Source: Pseudomonas viciae
GTDB lineage: Bacteria; Pseudomonadota; Gammaproteobacteria; Pseudomonadales; Pseudomonadaceae
Assembly (NCBI RefSeq): GCF_004786035.1
Contig: NZ_CP035088.1
Coordinates: forward strand, 5,665,001 to 5,729,000
Direction of reading: 5' to 3'
DNA: 64,000 bases
Shown: positions 40,441-49,247 of the stretch, piece by piece
How positions within the stretch are numbered: position 1 is the stretch's first letter
Layout of the letters: every line of letters starts with the position of its first letter
Made by a program: the position numbers and the translations under genes
Notes under the pieces: model-generated
The model's database searches: none
Told to the model about the DNA's origin: nothing
Seen by the model: only the letters and a program-made list of their open reading frames with translations

Positions 40441-40458
40441 TTGCACGGCACATGCCAA
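40441..40458 (-). promoter_or_regulatory. Sigma-54 promoter of pilA
   Basis: On the minus strand TTGGCATGTGCCGTGCAA: GG and GC are separated by exactly ten bases, fitting the -24/-12 pattern. It lies about 50 bases upstream of the pilA ATG. In P. aeruginosa pilA is driven by RpoN and PilR, and pilSR lies at 59-62 kb of this window. Confidence 0.8.
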
Positions 40459-40617
40459 CCTCCCCGGCCCCGCAGGCAGAGGGTTTCAACCGTCACAAGC
40501 CCGACGTCCTACCCAAACAACCGCACTATCTGACGTTTTTTGTCACCCCACCCCGCTGGTTTGGCGTCGATGCTTGACTAGGCTATAAGTCATGAACTGT
40601 CAGCCGCCGGTATTCCC

Positions 40618-42318
40618 ATGAATGACATCGCCCTCAGCGGCCTGACCAAGCAATTGGTATTGGCCGAACTGATCACCGAGCAAAATGCGCAACAGGCGTA
40701 CCAACAGGCCCAGCGCAGTCGCATGCCCCTGATCAGTTATCTGGTGCAAAACAAACTGGTCCAGAGCCGCCAGGTTGCGGAAATCGCTTCGGAACATTTC
40801 GGCGTCGCCCTGCTGGACCTCAACAGCCTGGACAAAGACACCCAACCCAGCGGCCTGGTCAGCGAAAAACTGGTGCGCCAGCATCACGCCCTGCCGTTGT
40901 GGCGACGCGGCAACAAGCTGTATGTGGGCATTTCCGACCCGACCAATCACCAAGCCATCAATGACATCCAGTTCAGCACCGGCCTGACCACCGAAGCCAT
41001 CCTGGTGGAGGACGACAAGCTCAGTGACGCCATCGAGAAGTTTTTCGAGTCCAGCAGCACGGGCCTGGAAGGCATGGGCGACGTCGACCTCGACGGCCTG
41101 GACATCGAGTCGATCGATGAACACAAGCAGGACTCCATCGCCGGCCAGGACACCGACGATGCGCCAGTGGTGCGCTTCGTCAACAAGATGCTGCTGGACG
41201 CGATCAAGGGCGGCTCTTCCGACCTGCACTTCGAACCCTATGAAAAAATTTACCGGGTGCGGGTGCGTACCGATGGCATGTTGCGGGAAGTGGCCCGGCC
41301 TCCGATCCAGTTGGCCACCCGTATCGCCGCACGCCTCAAGGTGATGGCCAGCCTCGATATCTCCGAACGACGAAAACCCCAGGACGGACGCCTGAAAATG
41401 CGCCTGTCGAAAAGCAAATCCATCGACTTCCGAGTCAACACCCTGCCCACCCTCTGGGGCGAAAAAGTGGTGATCCGGATACTCGACCCGTCCAGTGCGC
41501 AAATGGGTATCGATGCCCTGGGCTACGAACCGGATCAGAAAGACCTGTACATGGCCGCCCTCAAACAACCACAAGGGCTGATCCTGGTGACCGGGCCGAC
41601 CGGCTCGGGCAAGACCGTGTCGCTCTACACCGGGCTGAATATCCTCAACACCGTGGACATCAACATTTCCACCGCCGAAGACCCGGTGGAGATCAACATG
41701 GAAGGCATCAACCAGGTCAATGTGAACCCGCGCCAGGGACTGGATTTTGCCCAGGCCCTGCGCTCGTTCCTGCGCCAGGACCCGGACGTGATCATGGTCG
41801 GCGAGATCCGCGACCTGGAAACCGCCGAAATCGCCATCAAGGCCGCCCAGACCGGGCACTTGGTACTCTCGACACTGCACACCAACAGCGCCGCCGAAAC
41901 CCTGATCCGCCTGCAGAACATGGGCATTCCGGGCTTCAATATCGCCACGGCGGTGCACCTGATCATCGCCCAGCGGCTGGCGCGCAAGCTGTGCAACCAC
42001 TGCAAGAAAGCCATCGAGATCCCCGAGGAGACCTTGCTCAAAGAAGGTTTCCCTCGGGAACGCATCGGCACATTCACGATCTATGAGCCGGTCGGTTGCG
42101 AACAGTGCAACCACGGCTACAAAGGGCGCGTGGGGGTTTACGAAGTGGTCAAGAATACGCCTGAGCTGCAACGGCTGATCATGGCCGAGGGCAACTCGCT
42201 GGAAATCGACCTGCAAATGCGCAAGGACGGTTTCAATGACCTGCGCACATCGGGGCTGCTCAAGGTGATGCAGGGCATGACCAGCCTCGAGGAAATCAAC
42301 CGGGTCACCAAGGATTGA
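40618..42318 (+). CDS. pilB: Type IV pilus assembly ATPase PilB
   Basis: 566 aa. Hexameric motor that drives pilus extension. N-terminal MshEN-type domain (about residues 1-150), Walker A GPTGSGKT (about residues 326-333), Asp box, Walker B region (DPDVIMVGEIRDLETA) and His box (LSTLHTNSA). A zinc site of four cysteines follows (CNHCKK and CEQCNHGYKGR). All functional motifs are present. Divergent from pilA and overlapping the ribosome site of pilC. Confidence 0.97.
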   Translation: MNDIALSGLTKQLVLAELITEQNAQQAYQQAQRSRMPLISYLVQNKLVQSRQVAEIASEHFGVALLDLNSLDKDTQPSGLVSEKLVRQHHALPLWRRGNKLYVGISDPTNHQAINDIQFSTGLTTEAILVEDDKLSDAIEKFFESSSTGLEGMGDVDLDGLDIESIDEHKQDSIAGQDTDDAPVVRFVNKMLLDAIKGGSSDLHFEPYEKIYRVRVRTDGMLREVARPPIQLATRIAARLKVMASLDISERRKPQDGRLKMRLSKSKSIDFRVNTLPTLWGEKVVIRILDPSSAQMGIDALGYEPDQKDLYMAALKQPQGLILVTGPTGSGKTVSLYTGLNILNTVDINISTAEDPVEINMEGINQVNVNPRQGLDFAQALRSFLRQDPDVIMVGEIRDLETAEIAIKAAQTGHLVLSTLHTNSAAETLIRLQNMGIPGFNIATAVHLIIAQRLARKLCNHCKKAIEIPEETLLKEGFPRERIGTFTIYEPVGCEQCNHGYKGRVGVYEVVKNTPELQRLIMAEGNSLEIDLQMRKDGFNDLRTSGLLKVMQGMTSLEEINRVTKD

Positions 42319-42320
42319 AC

Positions 42321-43538
42321 ATGGCGGTCAAAGCAGTCAAAACCGATGTCTACACGTGGGAAGGCAAAGACCGCAAAGGCACAAAAATGACCGGCGAACT
42401 GACCGGTCAGAGCCCGGCCTTGATCAAGGCTCAGTTGCGTAAACAGGGCATCAACCCGGAGAAGGTGCGCAAGAAGTCCACCTCGATATTCAGCAAGGGC
42501 AAGCGCATCAAGCCGTTGGATATCGCCCTCTTCACCCGCCAGATGGCCACGATGCTCAAGGCCGGCGTGCCTCTGTTGCAGGCGTTCGACATCATTGGCG
42601 AAGGCTTCGACAACCCCAACATGCGCAAGCTGGTGGACGAGGTGAAACAGGAAGTCGCAGCCGGCAACAGCTTCGCCGCATCGTTACGCAAGTGCCCGCA
42701 ATATTTCGACGACCTGTACTGCAACCTGGTGGACGCCGGTGAACAGGCTGGCGCCCTGGACACGCTGCTGGATCGCGTTGCGACCTACAAGGAAAAGAGC
42801 GAAGCGCTCAAGGCCAAGATCAAGAAAGCCATGACCTATCCAGCGGCCGTGGTCCTCGTCGCTGCGGTGGTCACGGGGATCCTGCTGGTCAAGGTCGTGC
42901 CGCAGTTCGAATCGGTATTCTCCGGATTCGGCGCACAGCTGCCAGCCTTCACGGTGATGGTCATCGGTCTGTCGGAATTCATGCAGCAATGGTGGTGGGT
43001 GGTGCTCGGCGGGCTGGTGGGGGCGTTTTTTGGCGTGAAATACGCCCTCAGGCGCTCCGAGGCCTTTCGCGACTGGCGCGATAAATGGCTGCTCAAGCTG
43101 CCACTGATCGGCACTTTGATGTACAAATCCGCCGTGGCCCGCTACGCCCGCACGCTGTCCACCACCTTCGCGGCCGGCGTGCCGTTGGTGGAGGCACTGG
43201 ATTCGGTGTCCGGCGCCACCGGCAACGTCGTGTTCAAACGCGCCGTGCAACGCATCCGCCAGGATGTCTCGACCGGCATGCAGTTGAATTTCTCCATGCG
43301 CGCTTCAGGTATCTTTCCGAACCTGGCGATCCAGATGACCGCCATCGGCGAAGAATCCGGTGCGCTGGACGACATGCTCGACAAGGTGGCGAGTTTTTAT
43401 GAGGCCGAAGTGGACAATCTGGTGGACAACCTCACCAGTCTGATGGAACCCTTCATCATGGTGGTCCTGGGGGTGGTCGTCGGTGGCCTGGTGGTTGCCA
43501 TGTACCTGCCCATCTTCCAACTCGGCTCAGCGATCTGA
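42321..43538 (+). CDS. pilC: Type IV pilus inner-membrane platform protein PilC
   Basis: 405 aa from the ATG at 42321 with AAGGA upstream; a TTG two codons earlier is unlikely. Two T2SSF domains (about residues 70-195 and 270-395), each with a cytoplasmic helical bundle beside membrane helices; LFTRQMATMLKAGVPL is the typical first-domain start. It links the PilB motor to pilin insertion. Starts three bases after pilB and ends two bases before pilD. Confidence 0.97.
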   Translation: MAVKAVKTDVYTWEGKDRKGTKMTGELTGQSPALIKAQLRKQGINPEKVRKKSTSIFSKGKRIKPLDIALFTRQMATMLKAGVPLLQAFDIIGEGFDNPNMRKLVDEVKQEVAAGNSFAASLRKCPQYFDDLYCNLVDAGEQAGALDTLLDRVATYKEKSEALKAKIKKAMTYPAAVVLVAAVVTGILLVKVVPQFESVFSGFGAQLPAFTVMVIGLSEFMQQWWWVVLGGLVGAFFGVKYALRRSEAFRDWRDKWLLKLPLIGTLMYKSAVARYARTLSTTFAAGVPLVEALDSVSGATGNVVFKRAVQRIRQDVSTGMQLNFSMRASGIFPNLAIQMTAIGEESGALDDMLDKVASFYEAEVDNLVDNLTSLMEPFIMVVLGVVVGGLVVAMYLPIFQLGSAI

Positions 43539-43539
43539 T

Positions 43540-44409
43540 ATGCCCCTGACTGACTTCTTCGTGCTGTATCCACTGGCCTTCGTGCTCACTGCGTTATTGC
43601 TCGGATTGATCGTCGGCAGTTTCCTCAATGTCCTGGTGTGGCGCCTGCCAAAGATGCTCACCCGCGAATGGCGCCTGCAAGCCCACGACCTGTTGGGACT
43701 GCCGGCCGAAGCACCCGGCCCGATCTACAACCTGATGCTGCCCCATTCCCAGTGCCCTCACTGCGACCATCGCATCCGCGCCTGGGAAAACATCCCATTG
43801 TTGAGCTACCTGATATTGCGCGGTCGCTGTTCCAACTGCACCGCCCCCATTGGCAAGCGTTACCCGCTGACCGAACTGGCCTGCGGCGCCTTGTCAGCGT
43901 TCGTCGCCTGGCACTTCGGCTTTGGCTGGCAGGCCGCGATGGTGATGGTGTTGAGCTGGGGCCTGCTGGGCATGAGCCTGATCGACGCCGAGCATCAGTT
44001 GCTGCCCGATAGTCTGGTATTACCGTTGTTGTGGCTGGGCTTGATCGTCAACAGCTTCGGCCTGTTCGTTTCCTTGAACCAGGCGATGTGGGGCGCGGTG
44101 GCCGGCTATCTGACGCTGTGGTCGGTGTTTTGGGTATTCAAATTGCTCACCGGCAAGGAAGGTATGGGCTACGGGGATTTCAAGCTGCTGGCGATGCTGG
44201 GTGCCTGGGGTGGCTGGCAGATCCTGCCGCTGACCTTGCTGCTGTCGTCGCTGGTGGGCGCGGTTATCGGGGTCATTGTGCTGCGCCTGCGTGATGCCCC
44301 TGGGTCGACGCAGATCCCCTTCGGACCTTATCTGGCAATTGCCGGCTGGATTGCCTTGCTCTGGGGTGGTCAAATAACCGACTTCTATTGGCAGTCTGTC
44401 GGTTTCTAA
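43540..44409 (+). CDS. pilD: Prepilin peptidase / N-methyltransferase PilD
   Basis: 289 aa from the ATG at 43540. It cleaves leaders of type IV pilins and type II pseudopilins and methylates the new N-terminus. The aspartyl protease residues are D149 ([11 protein letters not shown]) and D213 (GMGYGDFK), at the same numbers as in P. aeruginosa. The zinc motif CPHC / CSNC lies in the large N-terminal cytoplasmic loop. Stop overlaps coaE start (TAATG). Confidence 0.97.
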   Translation: MPLTDFFVLYPLAFVLTALLLGLIVGSFLNVLVWRLPKMLTREWRLQAHDLLGLPAEAPGPIYNLMLPHSQCPHCDHRIRAWENIPLLSYLILRGRCSNCTAPIGKRYPLTELACGALSAFVAWHFGFGWQAAMVMVLSWGLLGMSLIDAEHQLLPDSLVLPLLWLGLIVNSFGLFVSLNQAMWGAVAGYLTLWSVFWVFKLLTGKEGMGYGDFKLLAMLGAWGGWQILPLTLLLSSLVGAVIGVIVLRLRDAPGSTQIPFGPYLAIAGWIALLWGGQITDFYWQSVGF

Positions 44410-45044
44410 TGTCGATGTTTATGAATAGCTCCGTGAAACAACCCTGGATCCTCGGCCTGACCGGTGGCATCGGCAGCGGCAAAAGCGCGGCAGCCCAGCA
44501 CTTCATCGACTTGGGTGTGCATGTCATCGACGCCGATCACGCGGCGCGCTGGGTGGTCGAACCGGGGCGCCCGGCGCTGGCTGAAATAGCGGAACACTTC
44601 GGCCCAGGCGTATTGCAGGCCGACGGTACGCTGGACCGAGCGGCGCTGCGCAAACTGATCTTCGAAAATGCCGAAGAACGCCGCTGGCTCGAGGCGCTAC
44701 TGCATCCATTGATCGCCGAGGAAATCGTTCATCATCTGGCCCAGGCACAATCGCCCTACGCGATTCTGGTATCGCCGCTGTTGATCGAGTCGGGGCAGTA
44801 CGCCATGACGCAACGAATCCTGGTGATCGATGTGCCGGAACAACTACAGATCGAACGCACCCTGCAGCGCGACCAGATCAGCGAACAGCAGGTCCAGGCG
44901 ATTCTCAAGGCCCAGTCCAGCCGCCAGGACCGCCTGAGCCATGCCGACGACGTGGTGGTCAACGACCGCGACCTCGCCTGGTTACACAGCGAGGTCGAGC
45001 GCCTGCATCACTTTTACCTTACTTTGCGTGGAGGCCAGTCATGA
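44409..45044 (+). CDS. coaE: Dephospho-CoA kinase
   Basis: 211 aa if started at the ATG overlapping the pilD stop; ATGs at 44415 and 44421 are alternatives, the last giving the more usual N-terminus. Final step of CoA synthesis. P-loop [25 protein letters not shown] for substrate binding and a lid-like [13 protein letters not shown] near the end. Complements the panBCD genes elsewhere in the window. Confidence 0.95.
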   Translation: MSMFMNSSVKQPWILGLTGGIGSGKSAAAQHFIDLGVHVIDADHAARWVVEPGRPALAEIAEHFGPGVLQADGTLDRAALRKLIFENAEERRWLEALLHPLIAEEIVHHLAQAQSPYAILVSPLLIESGQYAMTQRILVIDVPEQLQIERTLQRDQISEQQVQAILKAQSSRQDRLSHADDVVVNDRDLAWLHSEVERLHHFYLTLRGGQS

Positions 45045-45247
45045 GCCAAACCCCAACCGTTGATTGCCCAACCTGTGGCGCCCCTGTCGAATGGAGCCCG
45101 GAGAACACGTTCCGGCCGTTCTGCTCTGATCGCTGCAAACTGATCGATTTGGGCGCCTGGGCGTCGGAAGAACACAAGATCCCGGTCAGCCCCGATGCCG
45201 AGGATGAGCTGTTCAGCGAAGATTTCGAGCCTCGCTCACACCACTAA
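45041..45247 (+). CDS. yacG: DNA gyrase inhibitor YacG, zinc-binding
   Basis: 68 aa with a four-cysteine zinc site: CPTCG near the start and CSDRC about 20 residues later. YacG binds GyrB and inhibits gyrase. The acidic C-terminal tail ([12 protein letters not shown]) is typical. Overlaps coaE by four bases (ATGA) and ends the pilBCD-coaE-yacG run. Confidence 0.95.
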   Translation: MSQTPTVDCPTCGAPVEWSPENTFRPFCSDRCKLIDLGAWASEEHKIPVSPDAEDELFSEDFEPRSHH

Positions 45248-45459
45248 GGCCGCATGAAGCCGTAATCCTGTTCATCGTCGAGATTTTCCGCCAGGAAGCT
45301 CAACTCATCGGCCAGGTCTTCAACACTGCGCACGGTCTTGCTCTGCTGCACGATCGCACTGAGCAAGGCCCGCAGGCTCAAGCCCGGGTCGAAGCCAATT
45401 TCCATAGCGGCGTCGTGGCTACGCCTGATCTCTTGTCTCGCCCACTCATAAACACTCAT
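45244..45459 (-). CDS. Conserved hypothetical small protein
   Basis: 71 aa from the ATG at 45459, which is preceded by AGGAG; a longer frame lacks a site. Acidic and helical ([37 protein letters not shown]) with no signal peptide. I do not recognise a named family. It overlaps the end of yacG on the other strand by four bases. Confidence 0.75.
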   Translation of the reverse strand: MSVYEWARQEIRRSHDAAMEIGFDPGLSLRALLSAIVQQSKTVRSVEDLADELSFLAENLDDEQDYGFMRP

Positions 45460-45522
45460 GGTTGTGCTCCTGGAAGTTTTCCAGAGCATGAAGGGGGTGT
45501 GATTGTGCAGCCTTGACGTGAA

Positions 45523-46209
45523 TCAAGGCTTGTCGTCATCGTTCCAGGGCGCCGACAGATAGCGCGTGCGGTTGAACGTCTCCAGCCATTCGGGGCTGAA
45601 CACCACCAGGGCACTGACCACCATGCCGTTGATGAAGGCCTCGGGAAAGATGATCAGCCAGAGGTAGCCGATGAAGTCTTCCAGCCAGTAAGGCATGGCG
45701 AATACACCGTCGTACCACAGCAAACCGAGCCCCAGCAGCAGGCACAACAACGCCGACAGCGCCGCGGCGAGAAACCCCGAGCAGAAGATATACACAAACA
45801 GATTGCGCGGCCGGGCACGCTCCACCAGGATCGCGCAGCATTCGGTGACCAGCACGGGCAAGAGAATCAACAGCGTACCGTTGACACCCACCGCCGCCAT
45901 GTCCTGACGGCCCAGCAACACCAGCGCGAACTGGGCCAAGAGGCCGCCGAGAATCGCCAGCGGCCAATCCAGCAGCAGCGTCACGGCGGTCATGCCGATG
46001 AAGTGATACGAAACGCCCGTATCGAAATCCCGTCGCACCAGCCACAACATGAACAGCGCCAACACCGTGCCGAACAGCAAATGCTGGCGACGGCTGTCGG
46101 TGAACAGCTCAACCCACGGCGCCCGCGACACCGCCCAGAGCAGCACCGGCACATAAATCAGCCAGCCGCCTGCCAGGGTCTGCGGTGAAAGCAGTTCGGC
46201 ACCGATCAT
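45523..46209 (-). CDS. CbiM-like energy-coupling factor permease
   Basis: 228 aa with about six hydrophobic helices. Similar to the CbiM/ECF substrate-specific permease family: HFIGMTAVTLLLDWPLAILGG and FPEAFINGMVVSALVVF. No CbiN, CbiQ or ATPase gene is nearby and no cobalamin riboswitch was seen. It is therefore an orphan whose metal or vitamin substrate cannot be inferred. Confidence 0.75.
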   Translation of the reverse strand: MIGAELLSPQTLAGGWLIYVPVLLWAVSRAPWVELFTDSRRQHLLFGTVLALFMLWLVRRDFDTGVSYHFIGMTAVTLLLDWPLAILGGLLAQFALVLLGRQDMAAVGVNGTLLILLPVLVTECCAILVERARPRNLFVYIFCSGFLAAALSALLCLLLGLGLLWYDGVFAMPYWLEDFIGYLWLIIFPEAFINGMVVSALVVFSPEWLETFNRTRYLSAPWNDDDKP

Positions 46210-46283
46210 GGACTACTCCTGCGAGAACTTGAAAACGGTACTGCGCTTATTCGAGCGGCCGGCCTCAAAACGCAGTTCGTTCG

Positions 46284-46697
46284 CTACTCGGTCGCGACAC
46301 TCCCTGCTTGTTGTACCAATGCCATTGCAAACTTACCAAAGCCCACCGACCAATCCGAATAGTCATTCTCATGCATGAAGATGAAAACGTCCTGCGGGCG
46401 AACCTGAGCCTGGACACCGAGATTGTCAGCAATTTTTTTGTAGAGCTCCCGCTTCATCGCATCACTGCGGCCTCTACGCATCGTAATCTCAATCACGATC
46501 AAATTGTCGGAACGCGCCACACCGTTAAAAGTGCGGCTGTAAAAAAACTGCTCCGGATCATAGTCCGCGACCAAGTTGAACAATTCATCCTCGGGCATAC
46601 CAATGCTCTCGACCAACGCTTGGTGTATGGCATCGACAATGCGCTGGCGTTGTTGCTGGCTGGTGCCTTTGATAACGGCGGTACGAACGAATGGCAT
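46284..46697 (-). CDS. Tautomerase family protein
   Basis: 137 aa from the ATG at 46697 (MPFVRTAVIKG); removal of Met would expose the catalytic Pro1 of the 4-oxalocrotonate tautomerase superfamily. IVDAIHQALVESIGMPEDELF and VIEITMRRGRS are typical of the longer, MSAD/CHMI-like members. Substrate unknown. Divergent from a LysR regulator at 46849, which probably controls it. Confidence 0.85.
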   Translation of the reverse strand: MPFVRTAVIKGTSQQQRQRIVDAIHQALVESIGMPEDELFNLVADYDPEQFFYSRTFNGVARSDNLIVIEITMRRGRSDAMKRELYKKIADNLGVQAQVRPQDVFIFMHENDYSDWSVGFGKFAMALVQQAGSVATE

Positions 46698-46763
46698 GTG
46701 AGGTGCTCTCAATTTGATTTGAAGTGTTCCTCAGTTCTGGCGACCCTGAACCGTCAGCAGATA

Positions 46764-46777
46764 CTTGGTTAACCAAG
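46764..46777. promoter_or_regulatory. Palindromic operator candidate between tautomerase and lysR
   Basis: CTTGGTTAACCAAG, a perfect 14-bp palindrome centred in the 151-base divergent intergenic region. It fits the T-N11-A rule of LysR-type binding sites. Confidence 0.6.
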
Positions 46778-46848
46778 GAATTCTGCAAAATCCGGACGGT
46801 GCCTGATACCGATTTATACGCCCTATGTAATTGAGTTAAAGTCACTTT

Positions 46849-47742
46849 ATGAGACGTCGACTCCCCCCACTGAATGCACTACGTACCTTCGAGGCGGCTG
46901 CCCGACTGGGAAAAATGACGGCTGCCGCCGAGGAGCTGTCTGTCACGCCCGGCGCTGTGAGTCGCCAGGTACGTCAGCTGGAGCTGAGTCTTGGCGTGGA
47001 TCTGTTCGAAGGCCCGAAAAACAAACCGCAGCTCACCGCTGCCGGAACAGAGCTCCTGCCGGATTTGACGGCCGCGCTGGATCAGATCGAGGCTGCGGTG
47101 GGCAGAATCCGAGACACTGCGGCAGGCACCTTGGACGTCTCCTGCTTCAGCACGTTTACGGTCAAGTGGCTGATACCCCGTCTTTTCGACTTCAATACGA
47201 CTTACCCCGATATCAAGATTCGCTTGAGCTCCCCGGTCCACACGACCGATCCAGGTCGAGATCGATATGACGTGATGATCACGGCTGAACAGGGCGTCGT
47301 TGGAGACCCAAAAAACACCGTCCTGCTGTTTCCTGAACGGCTGGGCATCGTTCTGTCGCCCACATTATCCGCGCGTATTCAATTAACTGACTTGAACTCG
47401 ATTTTCAGCCATCCCCTCCTGCATACAAAAACCCGTCCAGATGCCTGGATAAACTGGGGGGATGCGATTGGATACCGGGGCACTCCGCCGACCGGATTGG
47501 AATACGAGCACTATTACTTTACGTTGGAGGCAGCGATTGCCGGCCTGGGGATTTGCGTCGCCCCATGGCACCTGGTGGCCGACGACATTCGCCTTGGTCG
47601 TCTAGTGGCACCGTTCGGATTCCACCCAAGCCGCTACGCCTATATCGCAAAGCGAAGTGCCCAACACAGCAAAAAACTGGAGCTATTCTGCGCCTGGTTG
47701 GTGCGCCAGGCTGAACAGGACGGGCTAGCGGGCCCTACCTGA
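46849..47742 (+). CDS. LysR family transcriptional regulator
   Basis: 297 aa. N-terminal winged HTH (LNALRTFEAAARLGKMTAAA, then TPGAVSRQVRQLE) and a C-terminal effector-binding domain. The N-terminal pattern resembles the GcvA subgroup. Divergent from the tautomerase gene, with a palindrome between them. The pair interrupts an otherwise conserved order of Pseudomonas core genes. Confidence 0.92.
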   Translation: MRRRLPPLNALRTFEAAARLGKMTAAAEELSVTPGAVSRQVRQLELSLGVDLFEGPKNKPQLTAAGTELLPDLTAALDQIEAAVGRIRDTAAGTLDVSCFSTFTVKWLIPRLFDFNTTYPDIKIRLSSPVHTTDPGRDRYDVMITAEQGVVGDPKNTVLLFPERLGIVLSPTLSARIQLTDLNSIFSHPLLHTKTRPDAWINWGDAIGYRGTPPTGLEYEHYYFTLEAAIAGLGICVAPWHLVADDIRLGRLVAPFGFHPSRYAYIAKRSAQHSKKLELFCAWLVRQAEQDGLAGPT

Positions 47743-47810
47743 TCGAAATTTTGCCCTTTCACGGCAAGCTTTATTTTTTATGATCACATTTGGACGCTAA
47801 GCTTGGGCTC

Positions 47811-48437
47811 ATGGATGACTCCGATTATTTACGCCTGCTGACCATCGCGGCCGAGCAAGCCAACGCCTTTCTCTCCAATGCCCGCAAATGGGAGCGTGAG
47901 CGTTGGGTCTGCCAGCGCCTGCTCCAAGGGCTGAACGTGCCCTATCGTGCCGACGAGTTCGCGCCCGCCGGGGAGCCGCCGGACGTTTTGTTTCGGGACG
48001 CCAACTTCGAGGTGTTTTTCGTCCTCGACGAAGGTCGTCGCCTCAATGACGAATGGCGCGACGAACTGCAACGCCGCCGCAGCGCGTTCTCCCTCAGCCA
48101 ACTGGTGCGCCGTGAAGCCAAGCCCCGGCGGATCCCGGCCAACGAGTTCCTGATGCGGCTGGCCCCGACCCTGCGCAAAAAAGCCCACAACTACACCGAG
48201 CGCGGCATGGACCTGGGCGACCTGGACATCATCGCCTTCGCCAGCCTCAAGCGTGAAGTGCTGGACCTCAACAGTCACTTCCCGCCGCCGACCGAATACC
48301 TGCGCCAGGGTTGGCGCTCGCTGTCGCTGGTGGGGCCGACGTTTGCGCGGGTATTGTTCGCCCATCCCGACGCGCCGGACTTTCTGCGCAGTAACCTGGG
48401 GCGCAGCATTGTGTTCGATGTCGGGATCAGCCTGTGA
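47811..48437 (+). CDS. DUF1780 domain protein
   Basis: 208 aa from the ATG at 47811. The sequence ERERWVCQRLLQGL, PDVLFRDANFEVFFVLDEGR and the charged middle resemble the DUF1780 family, which has a restriction-endonuclease-like fold but is largely confined to pseudomonads. The acidic and lysine residues of that fold are only partly recognisable. Overlaps the MOSC gene by four bases. Function unknown. Confidence 0.82.
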   Translation: MDDSDYLRLLTIAAEQANAFLSNARKWERERWVCQRLLQGLNVPYRADEFAPAGEPPDVLFRDANFEVFFVLDEGRRLNDEWRDELQRRRSAFSLSQLVRREAKPRRIPANEFLMRLAPTLRKKAHNYTERGMDLGDLDIIAFASLKREVLDLNSHFPPPTEYLRQGWRSLSLVGPTFARVLFAHPDAPDFLRSNLGRSIVFDVGISL

Positions 48438-48961
48438 GTCCCTTGCAAGAACTGATTGCCGCAGTGCCCCAGCAAGGCCGCGTACGCTGGATCGGCGTGC
48501 GCCCCCAAGGCCATGCGCCAATGATCGAACTGGACGCCGTGGAGGCCCGCCTGGAAGCCGGCCTGACGGGGGATCATGCCCGCCCCGGCGTGCGCAATGC
48601 GCGGCAAGTCACCTTGATTCAGTGGGAACACCTGGCCGTGATAGGTTCACTGATGGGCCGCCCGGCGGATCGCCCCGTATTGCCGCAAGAGCTGCGCCGC
48701 AACCTTGTGATCAGCGGCATCAACCTGTTCAGTCTCAAGGGCCGACGCTTTCGCATCGGCCAGGCCCTCTTCGAAACCACCGGCTGGTGCCAGCCGTGCG
48801 CGCGACTGGAACGCAACCTCGGCGAAGGGACATTCCAGGCCGTACGCGGCCATGGCGGAATCACTGCACGGGTGTTAAAAAGTGGAATCATTCGCCTGGA
48901 CGACAGCTTGCGTGTCGAACCTGTTCCGGCGAGCGGCTACGCTGCTTTTAATGCCGGATAG
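48434..48961 (+). CDS. MOSC domain protein
   Basis: 175 aa from a GTG at 48434 that overlaps the previous stop. Single MOSC (molybdenum cofactor sulfurase C-terminal) domain with ELRRNLVISGINL and the conserved cysteine in TTGWCQPC. Members bind molybdenum cofactor or carry sulfur. No N-terminal beta-barrel domain is present, so it is the short, stand-alone type. Coupled to the DUF1780 gene. Confidence 0.87.
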   Translation: MSPLQELIAAVPQQGRVRWIGVRPQGHAPMIELDAVEARLEAGLTGDHARPGVRNARQVTLIQWEHLAVIGSLMGRPADRPVLPQELRRNLVISGINLFSLKGRRFRIGQALFETTGWCQPCARLERNLGEGTFQAVRGHGGITARVLKSGIIRLDDSLRVEPVPASGYAAFNAG

Positions 48962-49013
48962 CCGGACGCTGTAGCGTCTACACCTTTCGCAACGTCTACC
49001 TGACGAGGCCTTT

Positions 49014-49187
49014 ATGACCAGCCGCCTGAACCCAGATGACCAGAAGCATGTCGAAGAGTACCTGCAACTGTCCCAGCACCGAGTCGAGCGCCGGCCTTTC
49101 CGGCCGTGGATGCTCCTGGTGGTGGTACTGGCCATCACGATTGGCTTGGGCCTGTTGAGCCGATTGATCAGTTACCTGACGCTATGA
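49014..49187 (+). CDS. DUF3094 family small membrane protein
   Basis: 57 aa. Cytoplasmic N-terminal half (MTSRLNPDDQKHVEEYLQLS), then RRPFRPW and one membrane helix to near the C-terminus (MLLVVVLAITIGLGLLSRLI). GAGG lies 7 bases before the ATG. Matches DUF3094, a family found next to NDH-2 in pseudomonads. Function unknown. Confidence 0.85.
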   Translation: MTSRLNPDDQKHVEEYLQLSQHRVERRPFRPWMLLVVVLAITIGLGLLSRLISYLTL

Positions 49188-49247
49188 GTTGCATTGCACT
49201 CGCTCGGGTAACGGCACCGATTTCCTTTAGCCTTGCGAGATATCCCC

